Source: Dryocola boscaweniae (lineage in GTDB: Bacteria; Pseudomonadota; Gammaproteobacteria; Enterobacterales; Enterobacteriaceae). Taken from it: a stretch of DNA of 64,000 nucleotides. The DNA lies in NCBI RefSeq assembly GCF_025215095.1, contig NZ_JALHAP010000082.1, positions 124,001-188,000 on the forward strand, written 5' to 3'. The position numbers and the translations under genes were made by a program. Below, one piece after another: positions 15,645 to 23,814 of the stretch; position 1 is the first letter of the stretch, and the number at the start of each line of letters is the position of its first letter. Under the pieces are notes generated by a model. It searched no databases and was not told the DNA's origin. It worked only from the letters and a program-made list of their open reading frames with translations.

Positions 15645-17036
15645 TTAACACCGGTCGTCAAAACCGTTTTTTGCTGCCGTTTCACGGAACCATTCGCCGC
15701 TTTTCTTAATGGTGCGTTGCTGAGTGGCAAGATCCAGCGAAACAAAACCGTAGCGGTTTTTGTAGGCATTACACCACGACCAGTTATCGATAAACGTCCA
15801 CATATGGTAGCCGAGGCAGTTGCTGCCTTCGCTTATGCCCTTATGCAGCCATTTCAGGTGGTCGCTGACAAAATCGATACGATAATCATCCTGAATCTGC
15901 CCGTTCTCATCGAAACGCTGTTCGTTTTCCACGCCCATACCGTTCTCGGAGATATAACAACACGGGTTGTTATAGTTCTCGCGCAGGTTGGTCAGGATAT
16001 CGTAAATACCCTTCTCGTAGATTTCCCAGCCGCGATAGGGGTTCATTTTGCGGCCCGGCATTTCGTAGGCTTCAAAGAACCATTCTGGCATAAACGGGCT
16101 ATCCGGATTGACCAGCGAGTCGCGGCATTTAATACGGCGCGGTTGATAATAGTTGATGCCGAGCAGATCCACCACGCCTGCTGCGAGCAGGGCTTTATCT
16201 TCCGGCTGACAGACCGGCAGTTGGTCATGCTCTTTGAGCAACGCGACCAGCTCCTGCGGATATTCGCCACGCAGCGCCGGGTCGAGGAAGCTGCGGTTGA
16301 ACATCAGGTCCGCAATATTAGCCGCTTTCACATCGGCCGGATTTTGCGAGCGAGGATAGGACGGAGTGAGGTTAAGGATAATCCCGATTTCGCCGCCGTC
16401 GTTGCGTTCATGGTAAGCCTTCACCGCCAGAGAATGCGCAAGCATAGTGTGATAAGCCACGGTTGCCGCACGTCTGAAATCCACCACGTTTGGATAGTGG
16501 AAGTCATACAGATAGCCGCCTTCTACGGGGACCACCGGCTCGTTGAAGGTAAACCAGTGCTTCACGCGGTCGCCGAAAAGCTCGAAGCAGGTTTGCGCAT
16601 ATTCAGCATAGGCGGTGACAACGTCACGGTTTTCCCAGCCGCCGAGCTCCTGCATCGCCATTGGCATATCGAAATGGAACAGGTTGATAAACGGCGTGAT
16701 GCCCTGGGCATGCAGTTCGTCAAACACCTGGTTGTAAAACTTCACCGCTTCCTGATTAACTTCACCACGGCCCTCGGGAATTAAACGCGCCCAGGAAATG
16801 GAAGTGCGAAACGTATTGTGATTGAGCTCTTTGAGCAGCGCGATATCCCGCTTCCAGTTCTGATAAAACGTGGAGGTGTTCGCCGGGCCGACACCGTGAT
16901 GGAAACGCGTCGGCTGCTCTTCAAACCACTTGTCCCAGATGGTGGCGGACTTGCCAAAAGCCAGCGTTTCGCCTTCGGTTTGCGGCGCTGAACTGGCGCT
17001 GCCCCACCAGAAATTATCAGGAAATGCGTATTTCAT
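15645..17036 (-). CDS. 6-phospho-beta-glucosidase, GH1
   Basis: 463 residues of glycoside hydrolase family 1. The acid/base Glu is in HWFTFNEPVVP (about residue 165) and the nucleophile Glu in CYISENGMG (about 365). Towards the C terminus, DNWSWCNAYKNRYGF has Ser where plain beta-glucosidases have the sugar-O6-binding Glu, followed by Lys and Tyr; this is the pattern of enzymes that bind 6-phosphate. It should cleave cellobiose-6-phosphate or an aryl-beta-glucoside phosphate delivered by the EIIC encoded upstream. The gap of 48 bases to the EIIC gene holds a hairpin. Confidence 0.9.
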   Translation of the reverse strand: MKYAFPDNFWWGSASSAPQTEGETLAFGKSATIWDKWFEEQPTRFHHGVGPANTSTFYQNWKRDIALLKELNHNTFRTSISWARLIPEGRGEVNQEAVKFYNQVFDELHAQGITPFINLFHFDMPMAMQELGGWENRDVVTAYAEYAQTCFELFGDRVKHWFTFNEPVVPVEGGYLYDFHYPNVVDFRRAATVAYHTMLAHSLAVKAYHERNDGGEIGIILNLTPSYPRSQNPADVKAANIADLMFNRSFLDPALRGEYPQELVALLKEHDQLPVCQPEDKALLAAGVVDLLGINYYQPRRIKCRDSLVNPDSPFMPEWFFEAYEMPGRKMNPYRGWEIYEKGIYDILTNLRENYNNPCCYISENGMGVENEQRFDENGQIQDDYRIDFVSDHLKWLHKGISEGSNCLGYHMWTFIDNWSWCNAYKNRYGFVSLDLATQQRTIKKSGEWFRETAAKNGFDDRC

Positions 17037-17056
17037 TCTTTTTCCTCGGTTGACGT

Positions 17057-17075
17057 GCCTGCCATACAGGCAGGC
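17057..17075. repeat. Intercistronic hairpin between EIIC and GH1 genes
   Basis: GCCTGCC/GGCAGGC perfect 7-bp stem with a five-base loop and no T-run. Position within an operon suggests an mRNA processing or stability element and not a terminator. Confidence 0.5.
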
Positions 17076-17084
17076 AATAAATGT

Positions 17085-18404
17085 TCAATTCACGGTAACG
17101 GGATTATCGTTTTCCTGCGCGTTGCGCTCTTCGTCCTGTTTGAGGAGGGTTCGCTCGTAAGCTTTCAGGAAGGGGTAATACATCACAGCCGACATCGCCA
17201 TACAAATCAGGCACATGATTACGGGACTTACCGCCCAGTTTGCGGCCCAGGATGCGCCGACAGGCGCAGGCGTAGTCCACGGCGTCAGCGACACGACCTG
17301 GGCAATCCAGCCGAGTTTAGTCGCGATATAAGCAAGCGTGGCGTTAATCATCGGCACAAGCGTGAACGGCAGGAAAAATACCGGGTTCATGATAATCGGC
17401 GTGCCGAACAGAATAGGTTCGTTGATATTAAAGAAGCTTGGCACCACGCCCATTTTGCCGATGGTGCGTAAATGTACCGCCTGGCTGCGCAGTAACAGGA
17501 AGGCCAGTGGCAGAGTAGAACCCACGCCGCCAATCAGCAGATAGTGATCCCAGAAGCCCTGCAGATAAATATGCGGTAGCTCAGCGCCTGCGGCGAGCGC
17601 AGTCTGGTTGGCGGAAAGATTCGCCATCCAGAACGGGTTCATAATGCCGGTCACAATCAGCGCGCCGTGAATACCGGCGAACCACAAAATCTGACAGATA
17701 AAGACGGAAATAAGAATGGCTGGCAACGAATCAGAGGCGGAAACCAGCGGCGCCAGCAGGTGCATAATCGCTTCCGGCAAAATCATTCCCGTCGCGGATT
17801 CAATCAGCAGGTTGAGCGGATGAAGCGTGAGGACAATCACCACTACCGGAATGAGAATTTCAAACGAGCGGGCAACGCCGGTAGGCACTTCTTTCGGCAG
17901 GCGAATGGTTATGTTGCGGCGTTTCAGAAACGCATACATTTCGCTTGCGTAAATAGCCGTGATAAGCGCGGTGAAAATGCCCTGGCCGGAGAAGTACTGC
18001 GTGGAAATCTGCCCGTCTTTATAAGGGGCGGCCACCAGCAAAAAGGCCATAAAAGCCAGCAGCCCGGTCATGATCGGGTCGAGCTTATAATGCTTGCCGA
18101 GGCTTGCGCCGATGCCCACAGAGATAAAGAACGTCATTACGCCCATGCTGAGGTTGAACGGCAGCATTAGCTGTTCACGCCAGGTCTGCGAAAAATCCAG
18201 CCACGAGCGAGCAAAACCCCAGGTGCTGTCTGGTGAAAACGGCGGAAAGATAAACACCAACATGAAAGAACCGATAATCATAAACGGCAGAGCGGCGATA
18301 AAGCCGTCACGAATGGCGATAACATGACGCTGCGAACCCATGGCGCCCGCCACTGGCGTCACTTTTTGCTCAATCACATTGACCATTTTTTGGTACATGC
18401 TCAT
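17085..18404 (-). CDS. PTS EIIC component, lactose/cellobiose/chitobiose family
   Basis: 439 residues, ten or so membrane spans, of the Lac-family EIIC (CelB/ChbC type). Seen: the AIRDGFIAALPFMIIGSF segment near residue 30, LWFAGIHGALIVTGIMNPF in the middle and FFNINEPILFGTPIIMNP, whose NEP and preceding residues form the sugar site. It transports a beta-diglucoside with phosphorylation. No EIIA or EIIB gene accompanies it, so the phosphoryl donors must come from another locus such as chb/cel. ATG at 18404 has AGGA upstream. First gene of the operon EIIC-GH1-regulator. Confidence 0.9.
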   Translation of the reverse strand: MSMYQKMVNVIEQKVTPVAGAMGSQRHVIAIRDGFIAALPFMIIGSFMLVFIFPPFSPDSTWGFARSWLDFSQTWREQLMLPFNLSMGVMTFFISVGIGASLGKHYKLDPIMTGLLAFMAFLLVAAPYKDGQISTQYFSGQGIFTALITAIYASEMYAFLKRRNITIRLPKEVPTGVARSFEILIPVVVIVLTLHPLNLLIESATGMILPEAIMHLLAPLVSASDSLPAILISVFICQILWFAGIHGALIVTGIMNPFWMANLSANQTALAAGAELPHIYLQGFWDHYLLIGGVGSTLPLAFLLLRSQAVHLRTIGKMGVVPSFFNINEPILFGTPIIMNPVFFLPFTLVPMINATLAYIATKLGWIAQVVSLTPWTTPAPVGASWAANWAVSPVIMCLICMAMSAVMYYPFLKAYERTLLKQDEERNAQENDNPVTVN

Positions 18405-18452
18405 GGCGATTTCCTTGCTGTTGTCCCGATAAGTAGTCTGATTGTGAAACAG

Positions 18453-18472
18453 ATTGGAAACCGGTTTCCAAT
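18453..18472. promoter_or_regulatory. Perfect 20-bp operator before the beta-glucoside operon
   Basis: ATTGGAAACCGGTTTCCAAT is its own reverse complement and lies 49 bases before the EIIC start. The GAAACCGGTTTC core is repeated upstream of the GH1 gene at 55.5 kb. It resembles the AscG/GalR class of LacI-family sites. Confidence 0.8.
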
Positions 18473-18525
18473 GGCGAGATGCATAACTGTTAACGGGATC
18501 AACATCGTGACAGGAAGACGTTGTG

Positions 18526-18547
18526 AAACGTGAAGGAAATCACGTTT
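18526..18547. promoter_or_regulatory. Probable CRP site before the beta-glucoside operon
   Basis: GTGA-N6-TCAC with symmetrical arms (AACGTGA and TCACGTT) about 125 bases upstream of the EIIC start, on the promoter-distal side of the repressor operator. The outermost positions differ from the TGTGA/TCACA consensus. Confidence 0.5.
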
Positions 18548-18611
18548 TATTAAGAAGGTACAAAAGAAAAGAAAGCCGTCGCCCCGACTGATTAAAGCCG
18601 GGGCAATAAAG

Positions 18612-19760
18612 TTAGCGAGGAACGCGCAGGCCGTTTTCGACGCCGCGGCTAAAGACAACCTGCCAGAGCTGAATATCGCGGGCGCGAAACGCCCCGGCGC
18701 AGGCGTTGAGATAATAGCTGAACATGCGTTTGAAACGCTCAGAGTAGTTATCGGCAATCTCCGGCCAACCGGCGAGGAAACGTTCGTGCCAGGCCATCAG
18801 CGTTTTGTCGTAATCCGCACCGAAATTATGCCAGTCTTCCATCACAAAATGGCTTTCACTGGCATCGGCAATCTGCCGAATGGACGGCAGGCAGCCGTTA
18901 GGGAAGATATATTTATCTATCCACGGGTCCACGTTATTGTCGGTTTTATTCGAGCCGATAGTGTGCAGGAGGAAAATACCGTCGGGCTTCAGATTGCGGT
19001 TGGCGACTTCAAAATAGGTGGCGTAATTTTTTGGGCCGACGTGTTCGAACATGCCCACCGAGACAATCCGGTCAAACTGCATATCCAGATCGCGATAATC
19101 CTGCAGCAAAATGGTGACATCAAGCCCCGCGCAGCGATCCTGGGCCATTTTTTGCTGTTCGGCAGAAATGGTCACGCCGTGAACCGCCACGCCATAATTC
19201 CGCGCGGCGTATTCGGCAAGCCCGCCCCAGCCGCAGCCGATATCAAGCAGGGTCATGCCCGGCTCCATATGCAGCTTATCGCAGATCATTTTGAGTTTTG
19301 CGTTCTGCGCTTCGCTAAGGGTGGTTGCGTCTTTCCAGTAGCCGCAGGAATACTGCATATGTTCGTCAAGCATGCGGCTGAACAGATCGTTACCGAGGTC
19401 GTAATGCTCTTTGCCGACTATCCAGGCGCGTTTTTTACTTTGCAGGTTAACGAGCCGGGCGGCCGCGATACGAAGTGTGTCTTTTAAATGATGCGGGAGC
19501 TGTTTTTCAAGCCCGGCGCGAATAACTTTGCTGAAAAAGATATCCAGACGTTCACAATCCCACCAGCCGTCCATAAAGCTTTCACCAAGACCCAGTGAAC
19601 CTTCCTGCAGGACGCGTTTAAAAAAATCGGGATGCTTAACCTGAACATCAAAAGGGTGAGGGCCGTTAACGGTAATCCCCGCCCGGGTGAGCATTTCGTT
19701 CGCGATACGATACCATTCATTATCTCGTATGCTGACTTCTTCTATACACGATGAACTCAT
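18612..19760 (-). CDS. cfa: Cyclopropane-fatty-acyl-phospholipid synthase
   Basis: 382 residues, equal to E. coli Cfa. The SAM-binding motif LLDIGCGWGG is near residue 170; MQYSCGYW (active-site Cys region), VGMFEHVG (Glu) and FLLHTIGSNKTD (His) carry the residues that hold the bicarbonate ion in the family. The enzyme adds a methylene group from SAM to unsaturated acyl chains of membrane phospholipids in stationary phase and acid stress. The frame is open 55 codons upstream, but ATG at 19760 has GGAGAAGCT before it and matches the known N terminus (MSSSCIEEVS). An exact SlyA box lies about 255 bases upstream. Confidence 0.95.
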   Translation of the reverse strand: MSSSCIEEVSIRDNEWYRIANEMLTRAGITVNGPHPFDVQVKHPDFFKRVLQEGSLGLGESFMDGWWDCERLDIFFSKVIRAGLEKQLPHHLKDTLRIAAARLVNLQSKKRAWIVGKEHYDLGNDLFSRMLDEHMQYSCGYWKDATTLSEAQNAKLKMICDKLHMEPGMTLLDIGCGWGGLAEYAARNYGVAVHGVTISAEQQKMAQDRCAGLDVTILLQDYRDLDMQFDRIVSVGMFEHVGPKNYATYFEVANRNLKPDGIFLLHTIGSNKTDNNVDPWIDKYIFPNGCLPSIRQIADASESHFVMEDWHNFGADYDKTLMAWHERFLAGWPEIADNYSERFKRMFSYYLNACAGAFRARDIQLWQVVFSRGVENGLRVPR

Positions 19761-20014
19761 AGCTTCTCCATCACAGCGTGACCAGAACCTTAAAACAGCG
19801 TAGACGCTATTTCGGGTATGTGAGAAATCGCACGGAAAAAACCGTGTGCCTGATATCCGACGTAGAACAGAGAAAGGGGCTGGCGCCCGCAAAAAATGAC
19901 TATCCATAGTCAAACGGAAGCGCAATGGTTCCCGTTAATACATTCATTATAATGATAATAATCGAGCCGCTATTGAGTATATGCCTGTGAATCAGATGAT
20001 TCAACGCTTTATCG

Positions 20015-20026
20015 TTAGCAAGCTAA
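20015..20026. promoter_or_regulatory. Exact SlyA box between punC and cfa
   Basis: TTAGCAAGCTAA, the perfect palindromic SlyA recognition sequence and identical to the box in this organism's slyA promoter at 38090. It lies 255 bases upstream of the cfa start and 29 bases after the end of punC, in the cfa leader/promoter interval. Activation or repression of cfa is inference. Confidence 0.6.
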
Positions 20027-20054
20027 TTACATATTTTTTACATTATCGCCTGGG

Positions 20055-21257
20055 TTACTGAGCGCGCGGAGAAGAAGCTTCTGCCGTTTGCCAGTTATGT
20101 ACGCTGCGGCGGCGCTGGAGCAGATAGCCCAGCATCGCCAGCACAACGGTGGCTAACATCACGCTTGTGGTGGTAAGCAGCGGCGTGACAACCAGCCATG
20201 AAACCACGAGGCTTGCGAAGAAGCATAAGCCAAGCTGCAGCGTGTTTTGCAGCGCAGCGGCTTTACCGGTTGCCTGCGGGAACGGCAGCAGGGCGTTGGC
20301 AACCACAATCGGGTAAATCGCGCCGTTCGCCATCGCCATAATGCAGAAAGGAATAAGCAGCAGCGTCAGGTTTGCATGGCCGCTGACCGCGACGGCCCAG
20401 GTGCCGAAAACGCTTAGCGTATAAAGCGCCAGCAGCCAGGGCAGCATCTGTTTCCCCTGCCACTTTTGCAGCGCGCTGCGGCAGCCGTAGCCGCCAATCA
20501 GGAAAGCGATGGTTTGCGGCATATAGCTCAGGCCAATGGCCGCCGGGCTGTAACCCATATCGTTGAGGATAAAAGGCGAGCCGGTAAGCCACGCGAAGAA
20601 ACTGGCCGAGCACGCGGCGTAGATCAGCACGTTGCCGCTATATACGCGGGAACGCAGCAGCGACAGGAAGCTCACTTTGTTGTCTGCGGTCTGCGGGTGA
20701 TGCTGCGTGCGTGGTTTCAGGCGCAGCGTTGGCACCATCAGAATGAGGGTGATAACAAACAGCGTGGCGAAAATCGCCTGCCAGTCGAAATGGTTAAGGA
20801 TCCAACTGCCCAGTAAAGGAGCCAGCGCGGGAGAAAGCCCAACCAGCGGCATAATAGTCGCGAAGATGCGGTTTGCACGGCTTGCCGGATAGTAATCCGT
20901 AACCAGCGCCTGCCAGCTTACTGCCGCAGAACACACGCCCACCGCCTGAATGAAACGCAGCGCGAGCAACGCCGTGGCGCTTTCGACCCAAAGCATACCG
21001 ATGCAACTTATCGCGAAAATACTTAAGCCCGCTAACAGGACCGGCTTGCGCCCGAAACGGTCAGACATCGGCCCCCACATTAGCTGGGCGAAAGCGAAAC
21101 CGGCGAGGAACAGGCTAAGGCTTGCGCTCACGGCGGAAGCTTCAGTGTTTAAATCCTGTTGGATAGCGGCGAAGGCTGGCAGGTACATATCGGTGGCAAG
21201 GAAGCCCAGCACGCTCAGACCAGCCAACCAGATAAGAAATCCTTTTGATGGTTGCAT
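20055..21257 (-). CDS. punC: MFS transporter, Bcr/CflA family (PunC, purine ribonucleoside exporter/importer)
   Basis: 400 residues with twelve membrane spans. The MFS loop motif GPMSDRFGRKPVLLAG is near residue 60, and the LATDMYLPAFAAIQ segment at residue 20 is typical of the Bcr/CflA drug-resistance group. It matches YdhC of E. coli, renamed PunC for its role in adenosine/inosine transport. ATG at 21257 begins the usual N terminus; the frame stays open 91 codons upstream without support. Divergent from the LysR-type punR with a shared 114-base promoter region. Confidence 0.92.
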   Translation of the reverse strand: MQPSKGFLIWLAGLSVLGFLATDMYLPAFAAIQQDLNTEASAVSASLSLFLAGFAFAQLMWGPMSDRFGRKPVLLAGLSIFAISCIGMLWVESATALLALRFIQAVGVCSAAVSWQALVTDYYPASRANRIFATIMPLVGLSPALAPLLGSWILNHFDWQAIFATLFVITLILMVPTLRLKPRTQHHPQTADNKVSFLSLLRSRVYSGNVLIYAACSASFFAWLTGSPFILNDMGYSPAAIGLSYMPQTIAFLIGGYGCRSALQKWQGKQMLPWLLALYTLSVFGTWAVAVSGHANLTLLLIPFCIMAMANGAIYPIVVANALLPFPQATGKAAALQNTLQLGLCFFASLVVSWLVVTPLLTTTSVMLATVVLAMLGYLLQRRRSVHNWQTAEASSPRAQ

Positions 21258-21333
21258 AGTTTTCTCTTGAATTATTTGCAGGTTTTCAGCGGCGAGAGTG
21301 TACGGAGTGCAAAGTGGCTTGTGAAACGCTAAT

Positions 21334-21354
21334 ATTTGTAGATTGCGTTCAAAT
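21334..21354. promoter_or_regulatory. LysR-type box in the punC/punR promoter
   Basis: ATTTG-N11-CAAAT is an inverted repeat with the T-N11-A spacing of LysR-family sites. It lies 18 bases before the punR start in the divergent region, suited to PunR control of itself and of punC. Confidence 0.55.
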
Positions 21355-21371
21355 TTTTTGCAGGCAAAAAT

Positions 21372-22310
21372 ATGTGGTCTGAATATTCGCTGGAAGTCAT
21401 AGACGCGGTGGCGCGCAACGGAAGTTTCAGCGGCGCGGCGCAGGAGCTGCACCGGGTTCCTTCTGCCATCAGCTATACGGTGCGGCAGCTTGAAGACTGG
21501 CTGGCGGTGCCGCTGTTTGAACGTCGCCACAGAGACGTGGAGCTGACGCCCGCAGGCGCTTTCTTTTTAAAAGAAGGCCGTTCTGTTATCAAAAAAATGA
21601 TGACGACACGGCAACAGTGTCAACAGATCGCAAATGGATGGCGCGGGCATCTGGCGATCGCCGTCGATAATATCGTTAAACCCGAAAGAACCCGGCAACT
21701 GGTGCTGGATTTTTATCGTCATTTCCCGGACATCGAACTGCGCATTTTTCAGGAGGTGTTTAATGGCGTCTGGGATGCGCTGGCGGACGGGCGAGTGGAA
21801 GTGGCGATTGGGGCCACGCAGGCCATTCCTGTCGGGGGACGCTATGCGTTTCGCGATATGGGCGCGCTGAGCTGGCGCTGTGTTGTTGCCGTAACGCACC
21901 CGCTGGCGCAACGCGACGGGGCGCTTAGCGATGATGAACTCCGCGGCTGGCCTTCTTTAGTGCTGGAAGATACTTCCCGCTCGCTGCCTAAACGTATTAC
22001 CTGGCTGCTGGATAACCAGCATCGCGTGGTGGTGCCGGACTGGCAGTCAGGCTCGGATTGCCTGAGCGCGGGGCTGTGCATCGGAATGGTGCCTTCGCAT
22101 ATCGCTAAGCCCTGGCTTGAAAACGGCGCCTGGCGCGAGCTGAGGCTTGAGAACCCGTTCCCGGACGCGGCCTGCTGCCTGACGTGGCGGCAAAACGATG
22201 CCTCGCCGGCGTTAAGCTGGCTGCTGGAATATCTGGGGGATAGCGAGACGATGAATCAGGAGTGGTTAAGAGAGCCTGAAATCAGTCTTCAGGCTCGGGA
22301 TAACCTTTAG
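21372..22310 (+). CDS. punR: LysR-family regulator PunR (YdhB)
   Basis: 312 residues. N-terminal LysR helix-turn-helix (VIDAVARNGSFSGAAQELHR) and linker helix, then the LysR substrate domain. It is divergent from punC, as in E. coli, where PunR activates punC in response to adenosine. The 3' end overlaps the convergent purR stop by 4 bases, so purine transport and purine-repressor genes abut. Confidence 0.93.
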   Translation: MWSEYSLEVIDAVARNGSFSGAAQELHRVPSAISYTVRQLEDWLAVPLFERRHRDVELTPAGAFFLKEGRSVIKKMMTTRQQCQQIANGWRGHLAIAVDNIVKPERTRQLVLDFYRHFPDIELRIFQEVFNGVWDALADGRVEVAIGATQAIPVGGRYAFRDMGALSWRCVVAVTHPLAQRDGALSDDELRGWPSLVLEDTSRSLPKRITWLLDNQHRVVVPDWQSGSDCLSAGLCIGMVPSHIAKPWLENGAWRELRLENPFPDAACCLTWRQNDASPALSWLLEYLGDSETMNQEWLREPEISLQARDNL

Positions 22311-23332
22311 CGGCGGTAGTCGCGGAACGGACCGTCAGCCACAGAACGACGTTCAATCAGGCGCGGATGCACTTCAATGGTTTGCGACTCTTCACGCTTA
22401 TTGACGATGCGGTCGAGCAGCATGCTAAAGGCGGTCTCACCAAGAGAATCTTTCGGCTGGTGAATGGTGGTCAGCGCAGGCGAGAAGTAGCGGGCGTTGC
22501 GCACGTTGTCATAGCCGATAATGGAAATATCCTGTGGAACGCGCAGGCCCATCTCATCCGCTGCGCAAATCGCGCCCATCGCCATGATATCCCCGCCGCA
22601 GAACACGGCCGTTGGGCGATGCGGCTGGTTCAGAATCTGCTGCATGGCGCGGTAGCCGGATTCCGGCTCGAAATCACCCTGCACAATCCAGTTTTCCGGC
22701 ACGGCGATTTTCGCTTCTTCCAGCGCTTTCATAAAGCCTGCATGACGGCCGCCACCGGTATTACGTTCCATTTGGCCGGGGATGGCGCCAATTTCGCGAT
22801 GCCCGCGTTCAATCAGATAACGCCCGGCGAGGTAACCGCCGCGGAAGGCGTTATCGACTACGGAATCGGTGAAGTCGGCTCTTGCTTCGCCCCAGTCCAT
22901 CACAACCATTGGAATATGGCGATACTCTTCAAGCATGGTCAGCAGTGAATCCGGGTATTCAGAACACATAACCAGCAGGCCATCGACGCGCTTTTGCGCC
23001 ATCATCGACAAATAGGCCCGCTGTTTTTCAAAATTGTTATGCGCATTGGCAAGAATGAGGGTATAGCCTTTTTCAAAGCAGCTATTTTCCACCGCTTCGA
23101 TAATTTCGGCGAAATAGGGCGCTTCGCTGGAGGTAGCGAGCAGGCCAATGGTTTTGGTGTGATTAACTTTCAGGCTGCGCGCAACGGCGCTTGGCGAATA
23201 GTGTAATTCTTTGATCGCCGCCCAGACCGCATTACGGGTTTCTTCTGCCACAAAACGGGTTTTGTTAATAACGTGTGACACGGTTGTAGTGGAAACGTTT
23301 GCGCGTTTCGCTACGTCCTTGATTGTTGCCAT
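22307..23332 (-). CDS. purR: Purine nucleotide synthesis repressor PurR
   Basis: 341 residues, as in E. coli. N-terminal HTH (MATIKDVAKRANVSTTTVSH) and hinge helix (SPSAVARSLKVNHT, with the minor-groove Leu), then a hypoxanthine/guanine-binding corepressor domain. With corepressor it silences purine and some pyrimidine synthesis genes. PurR-box-like sequences in its own leader and first codons indicate the known autoregulation. It converges on punR with a 4-base overlap. Confidence 0.97.
   Translation of the reverse strand: MATIKDVAKRANVSTTTVSHVINKTRFVAEETRNAVWAAIKELHYSPSAVARSLKVNHTKTIGLLATSSEAPYFAEIIEAVENSCFEKGYTLILANAHNNFEKQRAYLSMMAQKRVDGLLVMCSEYPDSLLTMLEEYRHIPMVVMDWGEARADFTDSVVDNAFRGGYLAGRYLIERGHREIGAIPGQMERNTGGGRHAGFMKALEEAKIAVPENWIVQGDFEPESGYRAMQQILNQPHRPTAVFCGGDIMAMGAICAADEMGLRVPQDISIIGYDNVRNARYFSPALTTIHQPKDSLGETAFSMLLDRIVNKREESQTIEVHPRLIERRSVADGPFRDYRR
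23289..23304. promoter_or_regulatory. PurR box within the start of purR
   Basis: GTGGAAACGTTTGCGC matches the 16-base PurR consensus ACGCAAACGTTTGCGT at 12 positions, including the whole AAACGTTTGCG core. It falls in codons about 10-15 of purR and is the probable second autoregulatory operator. Confidence 0.55.
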
Positions 23333-23376
23333 TAGATGTCACTCCAGGCCATATCGTAAACTCCTGATAATTCGTC

Positions 23377-23392
23377 TGTTAAACGTTTGCGT
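23377..23392. promoter_or_regulatory. PurR box upstream of purR
   Basis: TGTTAAACGTTTGCGT has a perfect right half and a degenerate left half compared with the PurR consensus (12 of 16). It lies 45 bases before the purR start codon, with a purR autoregulatory role expected. Confidence 0.6.
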
Positions 23393-23627
23393 TCGCTAAC
23401 TCCTGAGGCACCTTTTGGGCTGCTGCATGTCGGGGATGCGACATAAAACGGGAGGAGGGCGTTGAATTGATAACACGCGCTAAATTAGCGAGGGATTTTG
23501 GCTCATCTTTTATCAAAGTGGAAGAGGGAAAACCAATATCATCTTAAATCCAGGAGGATTTTTACTCCCGATTGTGGGAAAATCACCCGCACATACTCTT
23601 TGTAAGGTAATTCAAAGGAGATTTGCG

Positions 23628-23717
23628 ATGAGTACCGATCTGAAATTTTCCGTTGTCACAACGATTGTTGTTTTGAGCCTGATCGTTGCAGGCGCTTTAA
23701 CAGCAGTGATGCACTGA
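23628..23717 (+). CDS. ynhF: Small single-span membrane protein YnhF
   Basis: 29 codons beginning MSTDLKFSVVTT and continuing as one hydrophobic span before a C-terminal His. The sequence and its place next to purR match E. coli YnhF, a small inner-membrane protein of unknown role. AAAGGAG lies 8-9 bases upstream of the ATG, and a strong terminator follows directly, so it is a stand-alone transcription unit. Confidence 0.88.
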   Translation: MSTDLKFSVVTTIVVLSLIVAGALTAVMH

Positions 23718-23720
23718 TTA

Positions 23721-23755
23721 AAAGGGGCCGCAATCGCGGCCCCTTTCTCTTTTCT
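23721..23755 (+). terminator. Terminator of ynhF
   Basis: GGGGCCGC/GCGGCCCC stem with a four-base loop, flanked by AAA and TTT and followed by a T-rich run (TTTCTCTTTTC). Confidence 0.9.
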
Positions 23756-23814
23756 ATCGTCTGGTATCAGCCCTTTCATCAGCGCCGAAACTTTACTTGC
23801 CCCGGGGCAGAAGA

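Noticed and set aside
15111..16784. 557-codon + strand ORF across the LacI-type regulator and the GH1 gene
   Set aside because: It is antisense to two clearly coding genes and spans their boundary, with no ribosome site and no recognisable domain. High GC at third positions of the real genes keeps the opposite frame open.
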